DNA of 64,000 nt, from positions 5,290,001 to 5,354,000 of the forward strand of contig NZ_CP050022.2 of NCBI RefSeq assembly GCF_011602485.2, in the 5' to 3' direction. The notes under the pieces are model-generated. The model had not been told where the DNA came from. It did no database searches and worked only from the letters and a program-made list of their open reading frames with translations. Source of the DNA: Bradyrhizobium sp. 1(2017) (lineage in GTDB: Bacteria; Pseudomonadota; Alphaproteobacteria; Rhizobiales; Xanthobacteraceae). Both the position numbers and the translations under genes were made by a program. Below are positions 36,746-45,118 of the stretch, in pieces (positions within the stretch are counted from its first letter, which is position 1; every line of letters begins with the position of its first letter).

Positions 36746-36762
36746 CTTACTACTAAGTAAGT
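36745..36762. promoter_or_regulatory. Palindromic operator 3 (upstream of the CoA-transferase operon)
   Basis: ACTTACT-ACTA-AGTAAGT, perfect 7+4+7 inverted repeat, starting at the last base of tetR's stop codon and 41 bp before the CoA-transferase start. Preceded by TTG, forming TTGACT with the repeat as in operator 1 on the other strand. Confidence 0.75.
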
Positions 36763-36803
36763 GTACACCTTCCTGGAATTCTCGTTCCTTGGGAGGTTTT
36801 GAC

Positions 36804-38417
36804 GTGAGGGTAATCACCCCCGAACAGGCCGCGACGCTGATCCGCGACGGAGACACGGTTCTCATCGGAGGCTCCGGCTCCGGACATGCCGTGCCCGAGC
36901 GATTGATCGAGGCGATCGAAGCGCGCTTTCTGGCGACCGGCGCTCCACGCTCCATCACCTCGATCCATCCGGTCGGACTGGGCGACCGCGGTCAGCGCGG
37001 CGCATCGCGATTTGCGCATGAGGGGCTGCTCAAGCGGATCGTCTGCGGGACGATCGTCGATGCGCCCCCGATTGCGGCGATGGCGGCGGACAACAAGATC
37101 GAAGCCTACACCCTTCCGCAGGGTGCCATATCGCAGCTGATACGAGAGATCGCGGCCGGGCGGCCCGGCCTCATCACCCATGTCGGCCTGCACACCTTCG
37201 TCGACCCGCGGCAGGCGGGAGGCCGGCAGAGCGAACGCGCAACCGAGGATCTCGTCGAACTGATCGAGCTCAAGGGCCGCGAATGGCTGTTCTTCAAGCC
37301 CTTCCCGATCGACGTCGCCTTCATCCGCGGAACGACGGCCGATGAAGACGGCAACATCTCCATGGAGCATGAAGCGATTTTCGGCGAGATGCTCTCGATG
37401 GCGCAGGCCACCCGCCGCTGCGGCGGACTGGTGATCGCGCAAGTCAAGCGCCTCACCCGCCGCGGCACCCTCCCGGCGAAGACGGTCAAAGTGCCGGGCA
37501 TGCTGGTCGATGCGGTCGTTGTGGTGCCGGATCAGGCGCAAACCTATCAAACGTTCTATGACGCGGCCTTCGCTGGCGAGCTGAAGATCCCGCTCGATTC
37601 CTTTCCCAACCTGCCGCTGGACGAGCGGAAGATCGTCGCCAGGCGCTGCGCGATGGAGTTGGAGCCCGGTGCCGTCTGCAACGTCGGATCCGGCATCTGC
37701 ACCGGCATCGGGCTGGTTGCTGCGGAGGAAGGACTTCTCGATCACATCACCCTGACCAACGAACAGGGCATCATCGGCGGGGCCCCGGCGAGCGGCCTCG
37801 ATGCCGGGGCGGGACGCAACTATGCGGCGATGATCGACCAGCCCTATCAGTTCGATTTCTACGACGGGGGCGGACTGGACATCGCCTTCCTTTCGGCCGT
37901 CGAGGTCGATCCGCGCGGCAGCGTGAACATAAGCCGGTTTGCCGGACGCGTCGTCGGCATCGGCGGCTTTGTGAATATCAGCCAGAATGCCAAGAAGATG
38001 GTGTTCGGAGGCACCTTGACGGCGGGCGGTCTGAGGATCGGCGCCGGTGATGGCAAACTGGCCATCCTGTCGGAAGGCAAGTACAGGAAGTTTGTCCCGC
38101 AGCTCGAACAGACCTCCTACAATGGCCAGTACGCAAAGGCGCGCGGACAAACCACGGTATTCGTGACCGAGCGCGCCGTCTTCCGCACCGGGGAGGAAGG
38201 GCTCGAATTGATGGAGGTCGCGCCGGGCATCGATCTCGAGCGCGACGTCCTGGGCCAGATGGGTTTCCGGCCCAAGATCTCCCCGAACCTCAAGACGATG
38301 GACGAGCGGATCTTCCGGAGCGGGCGAATGGGGGTGGGCGACCACTTCGCCGAGGCGACGCCGAGCGTCCATCCGCGCCTGCAAGCTCTCGCCGCGCAAT
38401 CCGCGACAACGTCCTGA
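36804..38417 (+). CDS. Class I CoA-transferase (fused alpha-beta, propionate/acetate CoA-transferase type)
   Basis: 537 residues from GTG 36804, with GGGAGG 7 nt upstream; a start at 36696 inside tetR is rejected. Alpha-like half: GDTVLIGGSGSGHAVPERLIEAIEARF. Beta-like half: CNVGSGICTGIGLVAAEEGL and NEQGIIGGAP, where the Glu of the E-x-G motif is the expected thioester-forming residue. Transfers CoA from a donor such as acetyl-CoA or succinyl-CoA to a carboxylic acid. Its position between an import system and two sugar-like enzymes suggests it activates the acid product of the pathway. Confidence 0.93.
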   Translation: MRVITPEQAATLIRDGDTVLIGGSGSGHAVPERLIEAIEARFLATGAPRSITSIHPVGLGDRGQRGASRFAHEGLLKRIVCGTIVDAPPIAAMAADNKIEAYTLPQGAISQLIREIAAGRPGLITHVGLHTFVDPRQAGGRQSERATEDLVELIELKGREWLFFKPFPIDVAFIRGTTADEDGNISMEHEAIFGEMLSMAQATRRCGGLVIAQVKRLTRRGTLPAKTVKVPGMLVDAVVVVPDQAQTYQTFYDAAFAGELKIPLDSFPNLPLDERKIVARRCAMELEPGAVCNVGSGICTGIGLVAAEEGLLDHITLTNEQGIIGGAPASGLDAGAGRNYAAMIDQPYQFDFYDGGGLDIAFLSAVEVDPRGSVNISRFAGRVVGIGGFVNISQNAKKMVFGGTLTAGGLRIGAGDGKLAILSEGKYRKFVPQLEQTSYNGQYAKARGQTTVFVTERAVFRTGEEGLELMEVAPGIDLERDVLGQMGFRPKISPNLKTMDERIFRSGRMGVGDHFAEATPSVHPRLQALAAQSATTS

Positions 38418-38432
38418 TCAGGAGATGCCAGC

Positions 38433-39605
38433 GTGACCGCCAAAACAGTCCTTCGCCTGCCTCTCGCGAACGGAAGCCTGGAGCCCTACGCGCTGAGCCA
38501 AGCAACGCGTTTTCCGGACCGCCAGCCCGGTCGCATGAATCGGATTGCCTTCTCGGCGGCTCACGTGGTCGCCGATCCGCTCGCAGATTGCGATCCGTGG
38601 CTCACCTGCGCAGTCGACTGGGATCGCACGATCGCATTCCGTGAATATCTGTGGGATCTCGGGCTCGGCGTTGCCGAGGCGATGGATACCGCGCAACGCG
38701 GCATGGGTCTCGATTGGCCGAATTCGCTGGAGCTGATCCGTCGCTCGGTTGCCGCAGCGAAGGCGCGCGACGGGCTCGTCTTTTCAGGGGCCGGCACTGA
38801 TCATCTCCCGGATGATGCACCATCGACCATCGATGAGGTCATCGCGGCCTACGAACGCCAGATCTCCGACATCGAGAAGCTGGGCGGGCGGATCATCCTG
38901 ATGTGTTCGCGCGCGCTGACCCGTGCCGCTAAGAATGCGGAGGACTACGTCAAGGTCTACTCCCGAATCCTCCGACAGGTCCGCGAACCCGTGATCCTCC
39001 ACTGGCTTGGCGACATGTTCGACCCTGCCCTCTCCGGCTATTGGGGATCGAAGGACGTGGACGCTGCGATGAACACGGTCCTGGAGATCATCGACGAGCA
39101 CGCCGCCAAGGTCGACGGCATCAAGATTTCGCTGCTGGACAAGGGCAAGGAAGTCGCGATGCGCAGGCGCCTTGCAAAGGGCGTCCGGATGTACACCGGA
39201 GACGACTTCAACTATGCGGAATTGATCGCCGGCGACAGCGAGGGCTACTCGCACGCCCTTCTCGGGATATTCGATGCCATCGCGCCTGCAGCGGCGGCGG
39301 CCCTGACCAGTCTGGCGAAGGGCGACCATAGGACGTTCGACGAGATCCTCGCGCCGACTGTTCCCCTCTCCCGTCATATCTTCAAGGCGCCCACGCGCTA
39401 CTACAAGACCGGCGTGGTGCTTCTCGCTTACCTCAACGGGCATCAGGACCACTTCACGATGATCGGCGGCCAGGAGAGCGCACGCTCGACCCTGCATCTG
39501 GCCGAACTCTTTCGTCTATCCGACCAGGCCGGAATCCTGCGCGCCCCCGACCTTGCGACGAGGCGAATGAAGACGATCATGGCAGCGCGCGGCATCGAAG
39601 CCTGA
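38433..39605 (+). CDS. DUF993-family TIM-barrel protein (dihydrodipicolinate-synthase-like)
   Basis: 390 residues from GTG 38433 with AGGAG 8 nt upstream. Matches DUF993, described as a dihydrodipicolinate-synthase-type fold: DGLVFSGAGTDHLP, ISDIEKLGGRIILMCSRAL, PVILHWLGDMFDPALSGYWG and GIKISLLDK, where the Lys could be the Schiff-base lysine of a class I aldolase. No characterised reaction is known to me. A retro-aldol or lyase step on a sugar acid would fit the cluster. Starts 15 bp after the CoA-transferase. Confidence 0.85.
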   Translation: MTAKTVLRLPLANGSLEPYALSQATRFPDRQPGRMNRIAFSAAHVVADPLADCDPWLTCAVDWDRTIAFREYLWDLGLGVAEAMDTAQRGMGLDWPNSLELIRRSVAAAKARDGLVFSGAGTDHLPDDAPSTIDEVIAAYERQISDIEKLGGRIILMCSRALTRAAKNAEDYVKVYSRILRQVREPVILHWLGDMFDPALSGYWGSKDVDAAMNTVLEIIDEHAAKVDGIKISLLDKGKEVAMRRRLAKGVRMYTGDDFNYAELIAGDSEGYSHALLGIFDAIAPAAAAALTSLAKGDHRTFDEILAPTVPLSRHIFKAPTRYYKTGVVLLAYLNGHQDHFTMIGGQESARSTLHLAELFRLSDQAGILRAPDLATRRMKTIMAARGIEA

Positions 39606-39636
39606 AACGTGAGAGCGCCGGCAGCAGGAGAGTGAC

Positions 39637-40434
39637 TTGCAGTCCATCGTTGACGGAAGCACGCGGATCTTCGCCATTCTCGGTGACCCCATAGGTCAGG
39701 CGAAGTCGCCGGCCGAGGTCACCGCCTCGCTACGGGCAAGATCACGCAATGCAATCCTCGTCCCGTTTCACGTGACCTCGAACGACTTCGATGACGTCGT
39801 GCGCGCGCTGAAGGCCATCCGCAATCTGGATGGCATCGTCATCACCGTTCCGCACAAGTTCACTGCGTTCCAACACTGCGAACGGGCGACCGAACGGGCC
39901 TCGTTTTTGCGCGCTGTCAACGTCATGCGCCGGTCCACCTCCGGTGCATGGGAGGGAGATATGTGCGACGGGCAGGGCTTCGTTGACGCCATCCTGCAGA
40001 AAGGCGGCGTTCTGACCGGAAAGCGGGCCTTCCTTCTCGGCGCCGGCGGAGCAGGCACCGCTATTGGCTATGCGCTGCTCGAGGTGGGCGTCGCCGAACT
40101 TTCGATCCAAGACATCGATCAAACGCGCCAAAGCGAGCTGGCGGGAAAGCTGCGACATCGCTTTGGCGATCGGGTCGCCGAGGTGGGACCCACCCCTGAC
40201 GAATTCGATATCATCGCCAATGCAACTCCGACCGGCATGGAGAACCTTCAAGACTCTCCGGTAGATCCCCGCCGGTTGCGCCCCACGATGATCGTCGGTG
40301 ACGTTGTGACGGCGACTGGCGAGACTGCCCTGATGCGAGCCGCCCGCTCCGCGGGCTGCGTCTGCTCGACGGGCCACGATATGTATCGCGCGCTGCGGGA
40401 GACGATGGTCGACTTTCTCCTATCATCTGACTGA
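39637..40434 (+). CDS. Shikimate/quinate dehydrogenase-like oxidoreductase
   Basis: 265 residues; start TTG 39637 with AGGAG 6 nt upstream. Shikimate dehydrogenase pattern: FAILGDPIGQAKSP opening, the catalytic Lys in ITVPHKF (K at about 71), MCDGQGF at the position of NTD, and the nucleotide-binding GAGGAGTAIG. The usual N-T-D-x-x-G is altered to C-D-G-Q-G, so substrate is probably not shikimate. A housekeeping aroE is expected elsewhere. Third gene of the operon 36804-40434, 31 bp after DUF993. Confidence 0.9.
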   Translation: MQSIVDGSTRIFAILGDPIGQAKSPAEVTASLRARSRNAILVPFHVTSNDFDDVVRALKAIRNLDGIVITVPHKFTAFQHCERATERASFLRAVNVMRRSTSGAWEGDMCDGQGFVDAILQKGGVLTGKRAFLLGAGGAGTAIGYALLEVGVAELSIQDIDQTRQSELAGKLRHRFGDRVAEVGPTPDEFDIIANATPTGMENLQDSPVDPRRLRPTMIVGDVVTATGETALMRAARSAGCVCSTGHDMYRALRETMVDFLLSSD

Positions 40435-40471
40435 CGCAATGTCGGTACGAGCGCGCGCGACGCCTCGAACC

Positions 40472-40801
40472 TTAGTTCGTCACCGCTGCGGCCCTGCGGA
40501 CCAGCACTTCGTTGCCCGCCCGACTGATTTCAAGCCCGCGGCGCTGCTGGGATGTTGAGAGAACAACGCTCTGACCCGGCGAAAGAACGGAAACGACACG
40601 GATTGGCGTTCCGTTTTCGCCCTGAGCAAGCGTGGTCACGACATGGAATCCATCTTGCTCAACGGTATAGTAGGCGACGCCGGAAACCTCGCCGAGATCG
40701 ATGCTCTTTGCCTGGATTGGCCGAAGACTATCGGCGTGGGCGGTTCCGAGAGCGACTAGCGTTAATGCGGCGACGACGAAGAGGCTGTTGCGGATTGACA
40801 T
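40472..40801 (-). CDS. Small exported protein of unknown function
   Basis: 109 residues from ATG 40801 with AAAGGAG 8 nt upstream. Signal peptide about 1-23 (MSIRNSLFVVAALTLVALG then AHA-DS). The mature part is beta-rich (GVAYYTVEQDGFHVVTTLAQ, GQSVVLSTSQQRRG). I recognise no family. Divergent from the LysR gene at 40900 and a candidate target. Confidence 0.7.
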   Translation of the reverse strand: MSIRNSLFVVAALTLVALGTAHADSLRPIQAKSIDLGEVSGVAYYTVEQDGFHVVTTLAQGENGTPIRVVSVLSPGQSVVLSTSQQRRGLEISRAGNEVLVRRAAAVTN

Positions 40802-40869
40802 ATCGGTCTCCTTTGGCTGGGCGGTGGGCCGTGCCCTCCGTTCTCTTGCCACCCAAGATGGTCGGCTTA

Positions 40870-40882
40870 TGATCATTGATCA
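40870..40882. promoter_or_regulatory. Possible LysR operator (TGATCATTGATCA)
   Basis: Perfect palindrome TGATCA-T-TGATCA, 18 bp before the LysR start and about 70 bp upstream of the divergent exported-protein start. Position and symmetry suit a LysR autoregulatory site, though the classical T-N11-A core is only loosely satisfied. Confidence 0.4.
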
Positions 40883-40899
40883 AACAGATTGGATCGATA

Positions 40900-41835
40900 A
40901 TGGGTATCGATGCCGTCAATCTAGGCCGGATCGACCTAAACCTCCTCGTTCACCTCGATGCCTTGCTTCGCGAACGTAGCGTGACGCGTGCTGCGAGCCG
41001 CGTTGGCATTGGTCAGTCGGCCATGAGCCATAACCTCGCCCGCCTGCGTGACCTCTTCGGCGACGAACTCTTGACGCGAGGGCCCGATGGCCTGCGCCTC
41101 ACGCCTCGTGCGGTGATGTTAGTCGAGCCGGTGCGGGATACGCTGTCTCAAATCCAAACGATGGTCTCACGCGACGAAGCGTTCGATCCAGCGACAGCAG
41201 AGCGGACTTTCAGGTTCGGACTCCCAGACAGTATGGAAATCCTGGTCCTCCCCGCTCTCCTCGCGCACCTGCGCGAAGTTGCGCCTGGCGTCCACCTGCG
41301 GCTCTACAATATCGACTCGTCGAAACTTCTGGATGATCTCGACGCCGACGAGTTGGACCTCGCTATTGGCTATGACGTCTTTCCCGGGGGCCAGGTCCAC
41401 CATAAGCGGCGTCTGCTATTCAACGAGAGTTATCTCTGCATGTTCAACAAGGAGATAACGGGCATTACTGACGCTCAAGTCTCGCTTGAAGATTACGTGC
41501 GGTTGCCACATGTCCTCACGAGCCTGCGGCCCGGCCGGAGTGTTCGCGGCGTGGTAGACGATGCTCTTGAGAAACTAGGATTGCGGCGGACGGTTGTCCT
41601 GACAACGCCTCGCTTCCTGACGGTCCCTTCCTTGGTGGCACGCGCACCTGTCTTGGTAACCATGCATGCGCGGTTGGCTCGATTGTTCGCCACAGAACTC
41701 AAGCTCAGCTTGAGCAATCCCCCGGTGGATTTGCAGGACGTAGCCGTATCACTGCTCTGGCATGCATCCTACGATCACGATCCATCTCATGCGTGGCTGC
41801 GCCAGACCTTGGTGGAATTGGTCTCCAAGCTTTGA
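40900..41835 (+). CDS. LysR-family transcriptional regulator (NodD/NahR-like length)
   Basis: 311 residues from ATG 40900; a TTG at 40876 is in frame but without a ribosome site. HTH: NLLVHLDALLRERSVTRAASRVGIGQSAMSHNLARLRDLFGDELL. Effector domain with RFGLPDSMEILVLPALLAHLRE and DLAIGYDVFPGG. Of the subgroup that includes NodD, NahR and LinR. No structural gene follows; the exported protein at 40472 is the only nearby divergent gene. GC is lower here than in core genes. Confidence 0.92.
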   Translation: MGIDAVNLGRIDLNLLVHLDALLRERSVTRAASRVGIGQSAMSHNLARLRDLFGDELLTRGPDGLRLTPRAVMLVEPVRDTLSQIQTMVSRDEAFDPATAERTFRFGLPDSMEILVLPALLAHLREVAPGVHLRLYNIDSSKLLDDLDADELDLAIGYDVFPGGQVHHKRRLLFNESYLCMFNKEITGITDAQVSLEDYVRLPHVLTSLRPGRSVRGVVDDALEKLGLRRTVVLTTPRFLTVPSLVARAPVLVTMHARLARLFATELKLSLSNPPVDLQDVAVSLLWHASYDHDPSHAWLRQTLVELVSKL

Positions 41836-41913
41836 GTTGGCCATGCGACCCGACTGGAGCAGTGTGGCCGCACGGACCAAATGTCGCCTTTGACCCATAG
41901 CGGACGTCCCGCT

Positions 41914-43148
41914 CTAAGCGGAGCCCGACTTCGCACGTCCGGCGAGAAACCAAGTCCGCATGGATCCTTTCCCGCGCACTTCAATGGCGCCACGTTCGAT
42001 CAGCGTGAATTTATCGTTTATGGACGCCGCGATACCAGGTCCGATCTGTATCTTGCCGGGGATGCAGGTCGACTCCATGCGCGAGGCAACATTCACGGTG
42101 TCGCCCCAAACGTCGTAGAAAAACTTTCGCGTACCTACAATGCCTCCCACGACAGGACCCGACTCGACGCCAATCCGAAAAGGTATCGGGCGCCGATCCT
42201 GGTCGGTCAGATTTCCGAGTTCGTGTTGAATCGCCAGCGCAAAGTCCAGGATGATCTCGGAATGATGAGGATTTGGAGTAGGCACTCCACTCACAACCAT
42301 ATAGCCGTCGCCTGTCGTCTTGATTTTCTCGAGACCAAAGCGTTGGACCTGTCGTCAAGCCTCGTGAACATGTCATTGAGAAAAGACACGAATAAATCGG
42401 GAGAAAGATGACTTGCTAACGCCGTTGATCCCGCCAAATCAAGGAACAGCACGGATGCATTCTCAAAACGATCCGCAATGATCTTGCCTGACTGAAGCTT
42501 CAGGCGCTCTGCCACGTCGCGCGGCAAAATGTTCACCAGCAGTTCTTCGGAGCGCTGAAATTCACGTTCTGCAGCGGCCTCGGCTCGCGCGATTTGCCCC
42601 ACCGCGTAGTACACAATGACGAAAATGAGGGCCATATTGGCGAGAACATTGAAGATGAAGTTGCCAAAGAACAGCGATTTGTCCGAGAGCAAGCCCGTAT
42701 TGTCGGGGACAAGAGTCTGCAGGCAGATCACAATGAACGCTGCGATTGCGCACAAAGCGATACACAGCCATAGCCGTTCGGTGCCGACCAACAACATAGC
42801 AAGGGCAGCGGCGGACAAATAAGCAAGCCACGCGCCGCCATCCATCCCGACCTGCATTACGACATAGATGAGAAACAAATAGACGAAGCCGATCAAGGTA
42901 AGCGGCGCCACGAGCGGTCCAAAACGATGCAAAAGGGGTACGGACGCGAGTACCAAAGTAGCTCCCAAATTGGCGAGAGCGCGCGACAACATCTCGGGCC
43001 TTGGGTCTAGAAAACGGAGAATTGCGAAGAACAGCGTGGCCGCGGCTATTGACCAAGCAGCGATATTGACTGCGCGAAGACGCCGAGCGACCTTTTCCGA
43101 ATAGGCCTCGGTGCCGTAACTGATGCGTGGCAATAGGGGCACGCCCAA
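41914..43148 (-). pseudogene. Membrane adenylate/guanylate cyclase interrupted by one frameshift
   Basis: Five-prime part (43148 to about 42350): six hydrophobic helices (about 20-180), a linker IARAEAAAEREFQRSEELLVNILP and the class III cyclase start ASVLFLDLAGSTALAS. The 3' part (about 42350 to 41914) continues in another frame: RFGLEKIKTTGDGYMVVSGV, GVESGPVVGGIVG and DVWGDTVNVASRMES. Joining the two across bases 42347-42353 restores a normal cyclase, so one base is missing there (in-frame reading breaks after FTRLDD). Either a real inactivation or a sequencing error. Metal-binding Asp residues are present. Confidence 0.85.
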
Positions 43149-43619
43149 ACCTCGTGGGTGGTCTAGGATTGGATCATACTTGATCGCAAAATTAAGTCAG
43201 CTTGGCGGAATTGTCAGGCAGGCACATTCTTATCGATTTCAGCTATCTCGCACGTCCGCTGTTGGCCCATCAGCGAAATGGCGGGACGCCTCATTGAGGT
43301 CCGCGTGGTGGGGCGGTGCGGACTAGATTTTCTTACGCTGAGTTCTTCGCATTTCGACCCGTCGCGGGCGAGCCGTCACCTCTGTCGATTCATTGGGTCA
43401 CGGCCTGGTCTGAAAACCGATACATATCGAAGCATCGAGGCGGAGAGTGCAAATGTTAGCGCTCGCCTTGCCGGAAGCCGCTGGAACTCGTGCTAACGAG
43501 GAATATCGAAATGTGCTGCTTTGATAGTGTGAATTGCTTCCAGCGGACGACGCTCGGAGATGTCAGGCGCGGGTGTCGTGCGCAGAGGCTTACAGCCTGG
43601 AATCATGGGAGAACCGAAC
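43149..43619. other. Gene-poor stretch between cyclase pseudogene and oxalate-decarboxylase gene
   Basis: 470 bp in which no reading frame has convincing coding character or a ribosome site. It may hold the oxdC promoter. Composition is less GC-rich than core genes. Confidence 0.5.
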
Positions 43620-44849
43620 ATGGATTCCATTTCCCGTCGCCGTATGTTGGCAGCGACCGCTACCGGTGGTCTTCTGACAAGCGTTGCGCTGGCGCACGCG
43701 CAAACCGCGGGCGGCGAGATTCCTCAGCCACAGCGACCGGGTCACGGCGGCACCGATCCCGGTCCGCGCAATGTAATGCGCGATCAGCAGAACCCGGATC
43801 TGCTGGTACCCCCGTCTACCGATCACGGTACCTTGCCGAACCTGCGCTTCTCGTTCTCGGATGCCCATGTGCGGCTTGAGCCGGGCGGCTGGACCCGCCA
43901 GGTCACGCAGCGTGAGCTGGGTATCGCCAAGTCCATGGCCGGCGTGAATATGCGCCTGAACGCGGGCGGTGTGCGTGAGCTGCATTGGCATAAGGCGTCA
44001 GAATGGGCCTACATGCTCTATGGCAAGGCTCGGGTGACGGCGGTCGATTCCGAGGGACGCTATTTCGTCGATGACGTCGGCGTCGGAGATCTTTGGTTCT
44101 TCCCGGGCGGAACTCCGCACTCGATCCAAGGCCTCGGCCCCGACGGCTGCGAATTCCTTCTCGTTTTTGACGATGGCGATTTCGACGAAGACAACACCTT
44201 CCTGCTCAACGACTGGTTCAAGCGCATACCGGCCGATGTGCTGGGCAAGAATTTCGGAGTGCCTGCCTCGCTGTTCGGCCATACCCCCGATGAAAGCGAA
44301 CGCTATATTTTTCAGGCTCCATTGCCAGGGCCGCTTGGATCGGAAGCCATACCGGGCGCAAAGGCGTCGGAGACAAGCTACACATGGCGAATGATGGAGC
44401 AGGTGCCCATCAAGACGAAGGGCGGAACGGTGCGGATCACCGATTCCCGTTTGTTTCCAATTAGCACCACGACCGCAGCAGCCCTGGTTGAAGTCGAACC
44501 AGGCGGATTGCGTGAGGTGCACTGGCATCCTAACGGCGACGAGTGGCTCTACGTCATTGAGGGGCGGGCGCGCATGGGTGTGTTTGCCGGTCAGGGGCAG
44601 GCGCGCACATTTGATCTGCAGGCCGGTGACGTCGGTTACGTCCCGGTAGCGATGGGCCACTATCTCGAGAATACCGGCTCGACCAACTTTCGATTCCTAG
44701 AGACGTTCAAGAGTGACCGCTTCATTGATTTTTCTCTGGATACTTGGATGGCGGCAACACCGCCGGAACTAGTGGATGCCCATCTCAAACTTGATCCGAA
44801 GGTGATGAGCGCGCTGCGCACGAACAAGGCTCTAGTCGTACCGGAATAG
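43620..44849 (+). CDS. Oxalate-decarboxylase-type bicupin with Tat signal
   Basis: 409 residues from ATG 43620 with GGGAG 9 nt upstream; a longer reading from 43560 is unlikely. N terminus SRRRMLAATATGG is a twin-arginine signal. Two cupin domains with Mn ligands: cupin 1 RELHWHKASEW (H122, H124, E128) and H167; cupin 2 REVHWHPNGDEW (H301, H303, E308) and H347. The active-site lid SENST of the Bacillus enzyme is DEDNT here (189-193), keeping the proton-donor Glu. Converts oxalate to formate and CO2 in the periplasm, unless lid changes favour oxidation. Confidence 0.88.
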   Translation: MDSISRRRMLAATATGGLLTSVALAHAQTAGGEIPQPQRPGHGGTDPGPRNVMRDQQNPDLLVPPSTDHGTLPNLRFSFSDAHVRLEPGGWTRQVTQRELGIAKSMAGVNMRLNAGGVRELHWHKASEWAYMLYGKARVTAVDSEGRYFVDDVGVGDLWFFPGGTPHSIQGLGPDGCEFLLVFDDGDFDEDNTFLLNDWFKRIPADVLGKNFGVPASLFGHTPDESERYIFQAPLPGPLGSEAIPGAKASETSYTWRMMEQVPIKTKGGTVRITDSRLFPISTTTAAALVEVEPGGLREVHWHPNGDEWLYVIEGRARMGVFAGQGQARTFDLQAGDVGYVPVAMGHYLENTGSTNFRFLETFKSDRFIDFSLDTWMAATPPELVDAHLKLDPKVMSALRTNKALVVPE

Positions 44850-45008
44850 CGCCTACGTCGGAGTGCTGGCGGCGCACTCCTCCGGCGTCCAATGGGTAAC
44901 GCGGCGGGCCGCGGGTGCAAATGCCTCAACGAGTGACGGTCGAACGCGGAACATTCCGCCCTCGCTCTTCGGGCTACGGCGGACAAGCGCTTTGCCTCCC
45001 CTGCAAGA

Positions 45009-45118
45009 CCTACGCGCTCTGCTCCATCATCGCCTGCAGCCGCACCAGCTCCGCTTCCAGATCGCGCTCCACATCTGCCGCGCGAATGTCGAGCACCCGA
45101 TAATCCCGCGCCTCGAGC
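45009..45118. repeat. Right copy of a 110-bp direct repeat (3' end of trmJ-DUF559)
   Basis: Same orientation as 31068-31177 with 102/110 identity, including a 26-bp exact stretch (GCCGCGCGAATGTCGAGCAC and six more bases). It begins one base past the gene's stop. The two copies bracket 13.8 kb. Confidence 0.88.

Noticed and set aside
44860..44880. GGAGTGC/GCACTCC stem after oxdC as a terminator
   Set aside because: Stem is good but there is no T run; may be a chance hairpin or a Rho-dependent end.
31190..45000. Integrase, transposase or plasmid genes in the repeat-bracketed segment
   Set aside because: Looked for on both strands; none of the frames resembles a recombinase. The island call rests on repeats and composition only.
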